DNA from: Absidia repens | Taxonomy: Eukaryota > Mucoromycota > Mucoromycetes > Mucorales > Cunninghamellaceae | Length of the DNA stretch: 64,000 nucleotides | Assembly: GCA_002105175.1 (NCBI GenBank) | Contig: MCGE01000016.1 | Coordinates: forward strand, 193,501-257,500 | Direction of reading: 5' to 3' | In this document: piece after piece, positions 43,575-54,671 of the stretch | Layout of the letters: each line of letters opens with the position of its first letter | Position numbering within the stretch: position 1 is the stretch's first letter | Notes under the pieces: generated by a model | What the model was told of the DNA's origin: nothing | Database searches by the model: none | The model's input: the letters and a program-made list of their open reading frames with translations, nothing else | Made by a program: the position numbers and the translations under genes

Positions 43575-44689
43575 GAATCGAAGAACAAAGAAAAAAACAA
43601 AAAACAAAATAAGTAAATAAATAAATCAAGGCATATATGTACTACTCGGAGATTCAATATATTAGCATATTCATTACCCCCATCTTCCCACCAGTGAAAT
43701 TAAAGCCTTCCTGCGTGCTGCGTAAAGAAATAGCACCACTTCTGAAGTCAAATGATAATATATACCTTATTTCTACTGCAATTTCTTGTCCTACCTACAT
43801 TTCAAAACAGGCACCACACGAACGCACATGTTAAAGGATTTCTTTTTTTAAATCACCCAGCCGCATTTTAGGCGGTCATTTTTTTTTTTTTTTGGGATAG
43901 TGGGACCCGTTATCGTATATTAGCGGTGTGGGGAGCCTCTGATGGATAACTGAAATTCTTCAGTGCAACAAACCCCACTTTTTTTTTGTTTTTACAATTT
44001 ATGGAATAGTACATGATGTTATGATGGAATGTCCAGAATCTTTACCGCCTGACCTTTGGGACGTGACTAAAACAATGGCTTTGCTCTTTTTTTTTTTTTT
44101 TTTTAAAAATAAAATAAAATAAAGAATTGCCTGACACTTACATGTGCAGAAACACATGCAGAAAAAAGTGAAGAAGTATAATAGGGTTTGGTTTATTCGA
44201 ATAAAAGAGGGTTTACTGTGAAGCTCATAAACCAAGTTATCAGCTAATACAATGGAGAACCCGGTGTTAAGAAGATATAGAATTTTGTTGTAAAGACATT
44301 CAAGATAGAGAGAGAAGAGATCGCTGTAAAGAAGTGTATTTCAAAGAGATTCGAACATATAAGTTTAACTGTTACACAATGGGTGATCTATTAGAAAAGA
44401 AGTGATGGATGCTTTTTTTGTAAATAGAAGAGATGAAATGCAATGAATTAGGACGAAAAAGGTATGAATGCAAGGTATGATTGGTCCTATTGGAAACAAT
44501 ACTATCCACAGCGGTTCAAGATAATGTCATTAAAGCTATACTGTACGACATCGACTGTATTAACACTAAGGACGTAGGTGTGCTTACGTAAGGACGTCAA
44601 CTGTGTCAGTGAGACATGAAATTGATCGCCGTTCACTACTGTACAGTACTGTACAGTACAGCATAGTCAGTACACTGTTTCCACGATGA
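43531..44689. other. Spacer
   Basis: Poly-T/A runs, and a perfect palindromic repeat of ACTGTACAGT at about 44637-44656. No coding frame is supported. Confidence 0.5.
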
Positions 44690-45545
44690 ATTGCCGCACA
44701 TTTCAAAATGCATTTATTTACTCATAAATATTTAGCTAAATTTCTCTTGCGAGATGCGCGATCTTGTGATAGTAAGTAATCGAATACTGCCAACCACTTT
44801 CTGGGACACAGCGTGCAAGTTTTTTTTTTTTTTTTTTTTTTTTCGTAGAACATTCACAAAATAGCTACAATAGCGACTTTGTTCCTATTTAATGCTTCAG
44901 AGTATAGTTAATAAAAAAGGCATATTTTATTGAAGCCCACTGATAGATACTAAAACTAAAGGAGAGGGGTTCATTGTGATAAGGGATTTAAATGGAAGGA
45001 TCCTCTGTAGAAAGTCAGAGGGAAATTAATAAGAGTTTTGAAAATAGTCAGCACTAATTTCAAGGGACAATCGTAAAATGGGAGCTAATATAATACACTG
45101 TACAGATCCTGAGATAGACTAATGGGACATTTGTTGTTGAAGCACAACAACGGTCAACACCCATAAAAAAAAGCAGCCATGATAGTACAAAAGATCTCTC
45201 ACTCGTACAAGACATGTGAGAGGCTAGTAAGACATTTTTGATCAAAGTAAATTAAAAGAGACATATTTTATTCAGATATAGAGACAACTTTAGGCAAGCT
45301 AACATTAGACTAAGCTAATGACGACCTCAAAAGTCTACTAATGGTGGTTGTAGATCTTAGATCCAAAATGAAAGGGTTTCCCCATGCATCTTGTAATCCC
45401 TGAGCTGAAACCCCTTCTAAACTACTCCTGATACTAATCTAAGTCCATTATAACCCCAATGAAGTTAAATGATGAAGGAGTGGAAAGAAAAAGAGAGTCA
45501 CCAAAAAAAAAAGGAAGTAAATAAATGTTCACGTGGCCGGGGTTT
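44690..45545 (-). repeat. Dispersed G-box/hairpin element, copy G
   Basis: Minus-oriented. G-box end near 45529 (CACGTGGCCGGGG) and hairpin block at 45367-45414. The monomer body at 44920-45300 carries GAAGCACAACAACGGTCAAC and ACAAGACATG. It stays close to copies H and I. Confidence 0.7.
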
Positions 45546-46766
45546 GAATGGGGCTTTTTTTTTTTTTTACACGATCAACACCATGCAATATCAACAGCAC
45601 AGATATTCTCTTATTATAACAACAACCGCCGAGGTTCAACATTGTCAGCATAGCTGTTTACTTCTCTGCATACGTTTTGTAGTCAAGATGAACACTCGGT
45701 CCAGTTTACTTTACCCCTTTCCCTATAGAATAGTTTGTAATTCACCAAAGAATGGCATACACCCTTTAATTAAATAGTTTATCCTACGTTATGTATATTC
45801 TAAAACAAGATACCCATACCCCCCCTTATACACTTGCTCCATTGTTTAGTTCAGTTGTCATATTTTATATCTACATCAGAATAAAATATTTTTTGTCATT
45901 ATGCGTTTGTATTTTCTGTCATACGTCTAGTTTGTTTTGTTAATGCTTTATTTTAATGAAGGTGACCTTTGATGAGATGACTTTTAGCGATTCCACCTTT
46001 TAGTAGTAGGGGACTTTTTTTTTTTCTGTGACGCAACAGTCTCACTCAATGCTCCATCAGTAGAATGTGGATATTTGAGTACAGTCACTCGAATCTAAGA
46101 GGTCACCTACATAGTATGGAGCAAAAAGGGTCCTAATTTCATCAAAAACCACATTTTGTCTTAAAAACTTGAATATAAAATATAGCCAACAAGCGGAGGT
46201 GGACCTTACGATTTTACTGAACTGCATCATAATACGAAAAGGATCAATGCTTCATATTATATGTGCGAGATGAAATCAGAGATGGAAAAATAAAATATCT
46301 GGTTATATCGCAGTATCGTTTTTGCTTTGCTAAGAGCTTTTGAAGCAATGTAAACATTTATGTACTATGCTGCACGTCTAACATTGGACACGACGCATCT
46401 CAAAAGAAAAGAGGAGGGCATGGTTATCTGGGGGATTGTGTTTCGACTAGTAACATCTACAATACCATGTTGAACAGGGACTGTCTTGATCTGATTGATC
46501 AAGTGAAAAAAAAAAAATCGAAGAGGTATATAATGCTAATACAAATATGAAGGCTAAAATAAAGATGGTGTCAAATTACAAAGTGCAAGGGTTTGCCCAT
46601 GCATGCGTGTATTGCATTTTTCAAAACACCCCTTCTTCATAAAACACCTACGCAGCGGGGCTAGAATGTCGTTTTCCTTCCAACATTCAGTCAAAAACAA
46701 TGAGTTTGTCAATAAACTTGATTAAATTGGTTATAAAAAAACGTCCCCCCATCCTCCTCTCACAGT

Positions 46767-46797
<31 letters not shown>

Positions 46798-47213
46798 GTT
46801 GTCGCTATGTGTCAACAAAACAACGTAAACACAAGTACATTATTCAAATAATGGTATCAATAAAAAGAAACGCGAACGCGCAACACACATTCACGTCAAC
46901 AACTCTATTTGCTCCCCATCTACAGGATTTTGAATGGCCGCTACCTAACCGTTGAAAAATATCAAACCCCACATAAACATATTGGTTTAAATATATTTTT
47001 TTTTATTGTGCAAAACAAACAAACAAACAAACAAACACATGAGCAAAAGCCAACAAAAAATAAAAAAGGTAATGGAGGTAATAATGGGAATAATAGGAAC
47101 ATTAACGCTAAAGTCTAATACTACTATAGATTTTTTGGGGAAAAGGAGAATGGGAGGAGGGCGGGGAGACGTGTGGGGGGATTACAAAAAAAAAAAAAGA
47201 AGTAGCGCTATAA
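45546..47213. other. Spacer with divergent hairpin fragment
   Basis: At 46583-46640 a fragment (CAAGGGTTTGCCCATGCATG, then TTTTTCAAAACACCCC) resembles the hairpin block. A poly-T run is at about 46770-46797 and a (CAAA)n run at about 47015-47036. No coding frame is supported. Confidence 0.45.
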
Positions 47214-49299
47214 CTATTTCAAAGAGGGAGAGGGAGAGGGGGGAGTGCATGAGTTGATGTGATTTGTCGGTGGGGAATTGTTGACCAAGAGTTCAAAAAT
47301 CGCAAAGGCAGCCTTGGCTTCTGCGTCCGTTTTCTTTGAATTGCAACGCGTCAAAAGCAGTTCCATTCCAGCCATGCCAAATCTGACCGTGGCACTAAAA
47401 TACGGCGTTTCACTGCTGCTGCTGCTGCTGCTGTTGTTGTTGTTGTTGCTGTTCTTATTGTTGGATTTCGTTCTTTCAGGCTGCACATGGTTCAAGTCGC
47501 TGGTATAATATCCTCTGTCGAGTTTCGCTGCCAGGTTGATCAAGTGTCCTTTGGTATTGCATGGCCGTTGAGCCAGTTGTTCGGCTAACCCTATCAATCG
47601 CTGCCGCAGCTTTTCCGTCAATAATGACACCATTCGCATCGCTATCGCCGATAATTCCTCATATGAAGGCTGTGGAGATTGTGGTAGTTGCGGTGTCAGT
47701 GTCGTCACAGCTACTGTTTGTTGTTGTTGTTGCTGCTGTGGCAATGGGTCGCATAATATCAGAGAGGGTGGTTGTTGGTCCATGAGCACATCCTGTTGTT
47801 GTTCTTGTTGTTGCTGAGAGTCAAAGCTTTCCAATTGGTATGTACGTTGCTTCTTGTTTTCATTTTCCTTTGTCATAGGTTGATTCAACCATTCTTCATT
47901 CATGAGTTCGGTAGCGATGCTTGACGTAGTGATGGATGATGGTGACGGCATTGATGTTGGTGATGTGAAGGCAGATTCATTCAGAGTTGGAGGAGGTTGT
48001 TTAAGTGTAAAAATAGACCCCGGTGAATCAAAGTTCGTAGGTGATGGTTGTTGCGAGTCGTTGAAGGAAAGGTTCGAAAAATCGTACAAGAGAGCGTAAG
48101 TTAGTAAGTTTGTCTGATTGTTGTCATCGTCGCTGTTGCATGCCATTTGTGAAGAATCTTCCGTTATATTTTCGAGAGGTCGTTTCACAGAAAGTATCGT
48201 GGATGGTGGTTGTTGGTTATCTGGGTCGTCATATTGGTAAAGTTGATCAGTAGGTATGCTTAATATTTCCACTGGGTGCTCTGAAACCTGACTTCCAAGT
48301 TGCTGACTGTGAGGGTGAGGAGAGGGACCAAAATACAATTCCGTTGGTGAGGAGCTACTGCAGTGTGATACCAACGAAGCATAGTTGCGGGTATAGTAAT
48401 TGTGTATGTCGTGGAGTGCCCGAAGTCGCGCTTGTTTCTTGGATTGTCCAGTGCGTCGGTGAATAACAAAAGGAGTATTGCGAGATAGTTGGTATTTGAT
48501 GGAGCACTCCCAACGTGATATGGGTTGAGTCGATGTTGTTTGATTATTTTGATATCCCTCTTCAAAAGAGCCACCGCGTGATACTACCAGATTTTTGAAT
48601 AGCAGAACGTTTTTGGGTTGAGTCGATTGTTGTGGGCGTTTTTCGTTGAAGAAGTGCTTTGTGAATAAAGGGTGTAAAAAGGAGTTCACTACGTCGGTTC
48701 CGAAATAGCAAAATAATACCCTACAAAAAAAATATATTAAAGAACCAGTTAGTTACAAGTCACTTCATATACAAGGAGAAGTATCATTATTAGCATACCC
48801 AATTAGAATCGTCAGTCTATCGCAGCTATTTTGTTCCGCATTATAACGTGGATTATCTAGTTGAAGACACGACGCGAGTTTTGTCAATGGCGATAAGGCG
48901 TGCACTTGCAGAAGAATCCGTTCCAATAAAGAAGTGCTGAGAGTACTGTAGTGTTTGAGAGTATAATCCAACAGCGATTTGTGAAAATATAGATATCCAT
49001 CATTTCGAAGTTTCTGTAAATCAAGGAGAAGCAATGTATAATCAAGTTAGTGATAGGAGCTTTTTTTGGTTTCTTCTGTTTAATGGGAATTTTCCTATCG
49101 ATATTACCGTGACTCCTGTCAAGTTGTCAGCGCCGTCCAACGTTTCCAGTTTTGATGAAACAAAAAAGTTGGGAAGCAATTGCTGCAATAGTGTTGGTGG
49201 AAGCACTACAGAATGGCCAGATTGATCTTGGAGGTCTTTTAGGAGTTCAGATATATGTTGTCCAAAAAAATCAACTTCATTGCCAAGGTTTTCATACAT
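47214..49299 (-). CDS. R3B2-like protein: degenerate RNase III domain plus two dsRNA-binding domains
   Basis: Exons 49108-49299, 48799-49013 and 47214-48720, GT-AG borders, 637 residues. Residues ~60-165 follow the RNase III fold: DGYLYFHKSLLDYTLKHYST aligns with the (E)RLEFLGDSVLDYLVT helix, then LLERILLQVHALSPLTKLAS, then LTILIGVLFCYFGTDVV, which matches (A)DxFEALIGA(I/L)YLDGG. The acidic residues expected in the signature (the E and D of ERLEFLGD and the E of FEALIG) are replaced. dsRBD1 is about 201-246 (WECSIKYQLSRNTPFVIHRR, SKKQARLRALHDIHN); dsRBD2 about 520-615 (TKGHLINLAAKLD, SATVRFGMAGMELLL, AEAKAAFAIFELL) with an Asn/Ser insert. The middle is Gln/Ser/Pro-rich. This architecture is that of R3B2, the atypical RNase III of the Dicer-independent, RdRP-dependent RNA degradation pathway (NCRIP) of Mucor. 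Confidence 0.72.
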
Positions 49300-49899
49300 G
49301 GCTCGGTAAAAAAGTTCAAAGTAAAAGAAAAGGGGAGAAACGGACCGTGTTTCGTGGAAATAAAAACCTAGTGTGCTGGGTTTAAATAGTCCAAGATTGA
49401 AGTTCACAAAAACGTTGCCAGAGTTCTTTACTTTAGCAAATTGAAATTGGGCAAAAATATACGCCTAGAAAGCAAATATTCTATCCCTCCTTTTTCTCTG
49501 GCAAGAAAGCTTCTGCTCTTCCATAACAGTAAATCCCAGGTGACACTAAAACAAAAACATGTTTTTGTTGTTAGAGGTCATATTTTTATATCCAACCTAC
49601 TACGCGTTACTTTTTTTTATTATCATAGTTAGTGACTGAGTCATTTGGTTTCCATTCTGCGTGTTCGAAATACGGTGCAGTTCAGCAAGGGCGGTAAATT
49701 AAACCTTCATTATTGAACTTTTTATATGTAAAAATAAGCGTGGTTTTTGGTGATATCAAATGCTATTTAACTGGTTTCATTTTACGTGCCATTTTTCTAT
49801 CACATGTAAAAAAAAAAGTCAAAAATAGAATAAAATAACGAACTGTATATGCAGCCTAGTGGAGGTGAAGTTAGCAATGCTGCTCAAGCTGAGAGATAT
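49300..49899. other. Spacer
   Basis: Promoter region of the R3B2-like gene; no other coding or repeat signal recognised. Confidence 0.45.
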
Positions 49900-50885
49900 G
49901 AATGGTGTGTACAGCAGAAATAAGACCGCGTTTCATATCAAGTGATCTAGAGCTGCCATCCAATCACTAGGCCTCTGGGGTGGCGCAAGCAGTCATGTAA
50001 AAGCTAGAAAACTGTGTGACATGCTCTATAGCGGTAACTATTCGCACAGCAAGGCGACCTAGGTTTATTTACATACTTGGTTTGATAATAAATGATCTAA
50101 GACTGCCCAACCACTTCCTACGTATTTAGTAATAAAATTTACTTGGTGAATAAACTAGAAAGCAATTGTTTCGTAGGATACTCTAAAACAGCTACAATAA
50201 TAACACTGTTCATTATTATACGGGGGACAAAGGATGGTCAAAAAAGAGACATATTTTATTGAAGCATATTGTTAGATACTAATACTAGAGATGAAGAAAG
50301 GTTGATTGTAACAAGGGATTTACTGGAAGAATCTACTGAAGGAAGAATGAGGAAGACTAAAGCGAGATTCGAAGAGTGGTCAATATTAAATCAAAGGCGG
50401 GGGATCGTAAAAATAGGAGATAATGCACTGCACAAAGCATGAGAAAGACTCTAGAGCGATGTCTTTTATTAAAACACAACAACAATCAACGGGAGGTGAT
50501 GATGCTAGTAGAAAAGGGATCTATTGCGCAAGACATGAAAAGACTAATGGGACATTTTTCATTGAAGCAGTTAAAAAGAGACATATTTTATTTAGATATC
50601 GATATACTATGGACAAGCTAACACAGAACCAAGCTATTGAAAACTTCAAAAAGCCAACTAATGGTGCTTCTAGATCCTAGATCCAAAATGAAAGGGTTTC
50701 CCCATGCATCTTGTAATCCCTGAGCCAAAAACGCCTTTAAACTAGTCCTGCCACTAATCTAAGTCCAATATAACCCCATAGAAGTTAAATGATGAAGACA
50801 AAAAAAAAAAAAAAAAAAAGGAAAGGAAGAGCGACAAAATAAAAAATTGGAAGCAAATAAATATTCACGTGGGCGGGCCTTGAAT
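49900..50885 (-). repeat. Dispersed G-box/hairpin element, copy H
   Basis: Minus-oriented. Intact G-box end at about 50864-50877 (CACGTGGGCGGG), hairpin block at 50687-50735, and monomer body at 50220-50600. The sequence TTTCATATCAAGTGATCTAG near 49932 has relatives near 5475 and 15037, which extends the element to about 1 kb. Confidence 0.7.
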
Positions 50886-51042
50886 GTTTTATTTTTTGTA
50901 AATGTATCTAGCCGTCGACGAAATGCTCACATTTTTGCTGAACTACATCGTATAGTATAGTGATATGTATATGTATATTTATATTTATTAATATAGTGGT
51001 TATTGTTTATATGAATTTGTGATAGAAGAGGGAGGGAACATA

Positions 51043-53326
51043 TCAACGTTTTTCAACGGATAGCTTCAACCCATTCTTCATCGGTAAAGTCAGAGAAATT
51101 TGGTAATGAATATCTTGACCAGGTGAAAGAGTGAATTTGTATTTTCGGACCATGCAAATAATTGCAACCAAGGCTTCAAGTGTAGCTAAATGTTGACCTA
51201 AACGAGTTATACAATTTAGTTAAGTATAACCATTGTTCATTTAAATAGAGGATAAAGCTTACCAAGACATGTGCGGGCTATCAGACAATTATCAACAAAT
51301 AGACAAACAATAAAATAAAATAAAAAACAATAGAGAAATGAATGAGTTTCATGCATTAACAAAATCCCCCAGTCTCCTTTTTTTTTTTGTCTTCATCATC
51401 TTACGTCCACTATGGAAAGCTGGCCATTTGCCTTGAGATTCACGTTTTATGTCGCCATTTTCACTGATCCATCTTTCTGGACGGAAATGCTTAGCATCCA
51501 AGCCCCAGACTTTTTCGCTTCGACCTTGAGCATAAGGAGACCAGACTACATAGTCACCCTTTTTAATATGAGTGCCATCAGGCCAAATATCGTCTTTGAG
51601 AGCATATTTTTGATTCAGGGGAACAGAAGGATAGAGACGTAGTGTTTCATAGAAACTATTAGAGTCAAGAAAAAAGCATAAAAAAAAAAATTAGATCGGA
51701 TCCACCAAGTTTTTTTTTTTTTTTAAAAAAAAAAAGGTCACTTACACAGCATGAGCATAATTCATTTTGTTTTTAATCACTTCATAGAGAGCCGAGGAAT
51801 CAGCCAGCAATTCATCTGTGATGTTTTCAGTGATTTCTTGCAAAAGGACACGTTCGACTCGTGGGTGTGTGGTGAGCATGTAAAAGCACCAGGACAGGGC
51901 TTGGGCGGTTGTATCTCTGCCAGCGATGACAAAGTTTAAGACGATATCACGGAGCTCGTCATTACTGAGAGGTTCACCCTTGGCATTGCTTGCTTTCATA
52001 AATCGAGACAACAGGTCTTTGGCTTCGGTTTGGCCATTTGCCATTTCTGCACGGCGCTTTTCGGTCACTTCGCGAGCATAGTCATCCACCACTTTCAGTC
52101 CAGCTTTCATGTCGGGGAGGATCCAAGGGAGAATCAAACTTGCAGGGCGTTCTGTCGTAGGCCAAAATTGATTGATCATACGGAAAAATGTCCCTTTTTG
52201 AGCTTCATCAAAGGCTGTTGCAAAGGGGACCTTTCCTTCTTGATGAAGGGAATTTAAGTGTACACCAAATCCAAGCCTGCCATAGAAAAATAAATAAATT
52301 AGATTGAGTAATTGAAAAAAAAAAAAGATTTGGGATGCTCAAGCGAACTTACAAAATAAAGGAATCCAATGTGAATTTATACATCAGATCGTGAAAATCA
52401 ATCACTCGGTTTTGTTCGGCAGCTTTATCAAGCACATGAGTTGACATATATTGCATTTCTTCCATGAATACACTACGAAAAATATAAAATAAAAATAAAA
52501 TGGGGTTGAGAAAGCGTGATACAAAAAAAAAGTCATTGACCGTATGATTTGATTGTATTACTCTGTGAATTGGTCTCTGAAGTTCTTGACGTTGAATACA
52601 TGTGATGCTGTTTTTCTTTGGAATTTCCATTCTTCCCCATTGGCATTAAAGATACCATGGCCAAATAAATCATCCATGGCAGCACTAAAATTGGGTCCCT
52701 TGATATAATTTTCAAAATTATCTACATGTCAAAAAAAAAAAAAAAAAACGTTAGAACTCCGCATCATGCCAAGTGTTTGTTATTTTTTTTTTCTTACTTT
52801 TCAGGATATGTTCAACATTGGCTGGGTGAATGGTGATAATCATATGCGGAATACAAAAGGCTGATAACGAGCTACGGAAAAAAAAAAATTTCATTAAGCC
52901 AAAAATTGGAATTGAGGAAGGGGGGATGATGAGTAAAAAAAAAAAAAAAAAAAGACTATACTAACGAAATAGGAGAAACACTTACTAGGTGGATTTGTCC
53001 AACTCGTTAAAGCCGATAGTAAAGGCTTCATGAATGTGATTGACCCAATGAGCTAGAAGAGGGAAAGTGCCTATCAAAGGCCATGCGGAAGGTGCCTTGA
53101 GATCGGCACGCTTTTCAGCAAAGACGACTCGGTCCTTGTAGATCATGGCACAAATCCCGATGGCTGCCAGAGCGCCATAGGTGCCATAAGTGATAGGTTG
53201 CTTCAATAACATCTGCACCACCGTTTGTTTCAAGATGGAACTCATCAAAGGTTGCTTTGCAATGGCTTGGATGATGGGTTGCTTCATCGCAAACTGCACT
53301 AAGGGAGAAACAGCTGTGTCTGGCAT
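51043..53326 (-). CDS. Cytochrome P450, about eleven exons
   Basis: Start at 53326 (MPDTAVSPLVQFAMKQP), stop at 51043. The N-terminus carries a membrane anchor near TYGALAAIGICAMIY. P450 signatures: I-helix AGRDTTAQALSW, K-helix YETLRLYPSVPLN, PERW in the PERF position, and haem loop FHSGPRTCLGQHLA. The C-helix segment reads NGEEWKFQRKTASHVFN, similar to CYP52/CYP86-clan fatty-acid or alkane hydroxylases; the family within CYP is not settled. The haem-binding Cys lies on a 15-nt micro-exon (51263-51277) between two introns. The gene appears complete and intact. Confidence 0.9.
51263..51277 (-). other. 15-nt micro-exon carrying the P450 haem-ligand cysteine
   Basis: Flanked by TAG on the acceptor side and GTAAGC on the donor side. 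It supplies PRTCL (plus split codons) between FHSG of the preceding exon and GQHLA of the next; without it the haem loop would be missing. Confidence 0.8.
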
Positions 53327-53907
53327 GGTAATAATAATCACAATAAAAAAAAAAAGATGAGAGGAAAAAAGTAACAAAAAAAAAAAAAAAGGGAAGGTAT
53401 AAGAAACAAAAAAAAAAGTATAAAATCTGGACTATTCACTCATCTCCTTCTTTTATTCACCCCTACCCTTTTTTTTTTTTTTCCTTTACCCCACACAAAT
53501 TGTCATGTAGCACGCTACGCTAAGAAAAAAGTATGATCGAGAGTAAGATTCACCATGGCAAGCTGTGTTTGAATCTCCCCACTTTTTTAATGCAATCACA
53601 TGTAAAACGTCTCTTTTTTTTTCGCAGTGTTTCTTTTATTGTGGGGGATGGGGATGGTGATATGAATGGCTGGCCAAAAAAAAAAAAAAAAAGTAAACAT
53701 GAAATCATAATATATGCAAACATTCAACAATGCACAAGCGATGGGGATGAAATGCTTCCCCTCCCTCTCTCCCCGCTCTCCGGCCATTCATTCCTATGCC
53801 GTCACATGGAAACACCGATCCCCACACACATCTGTCAGTCACTCACTGTCTGTCTGATTCGAGTCCCGAGCCAAAACATGAAACGTAAGAGACGGTGTCG
53901 ATAATAC

Positions 53908-53941
<34 letters not shown>

Positions 53942-54484
53942 TGAGCACCTTACGGTAAGCAATGAATGCATCATGTTCTTTTAAAGAAAGAGAAGACACT
54001 TTTTTTTTTGTTTTTGGCATATTTATATCCCTCCTCTAGTGTGACCATCCACGCAGCCGGAGAGTTTTTTTTTTTTTTTTTTTTCGCTTGAATTGTACGC
54101 CCATCTCCTAAACATGTCCCCCTTTTTTTAATAACCATCCTACGCCTCCTCCCTTATTTTTTTTTTTTTTTTTTTGTAGTGAGCAGCTTTTTCACCCATT
54201 TGCTCCTCCCATTATCATTCACATCAAAACTACTCTTTTGAGTTTCAAAAGACCGGAACACTCCATTGATGATCATCAAAAACTAAAAGATTTTTCAATC
54301 CCGGCGAAGATATCATTTCACATGAGAGCTCGCCCCAATCACACATGGTAGTTTGAATCAGGGGTACAATGGATAGCATATTTATTAATATATATATAAA
54401 AAAAGAGAATCACTATCGTATTTTCATAGATAGATAGAGGAGTAATGATAAGAATATACTAGGCAATCAAAATAACGAACTATT

Positions 54485-54515
<31 letters not shown>

Positions 54516-54671
54516 ACAAAAGAGAAAAAGTGAGGGCCAATGTAAAAAGGGGCAAGAAGGAAGGAGAGATTAAATGTGTGTTTGGGTATGATTCAAATGA
54601 TATAAATAAAATGTAAAAGACGAATAAAAATAAAACAAAAAAGCAAAGGAGGAGGAGGAAGGGGAGGGGGT
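53327..54671. other. Spacer with microsatellites
   Basis: (TA)n at about 53920-53940, several long T-runs, and (GT)n at about 54486-54515. No coding frame is supported. The last part is the 3' flank of the CP2 gene. Confidence 0.55.

Noticed and set aside
45469..45777. 102-residue plus-strand frame
   Set aside because: Starts inside the poly-purine tract of repeat copy G and reads through its G-box; not conserved in other copies.
47278..48099. Several plus-strand frames across the R3B2-like gene
   Set aside because: Antisense shadows of Gln/Asn/Ser repeats; the minus-strand exons join in phase with recognisable domains.
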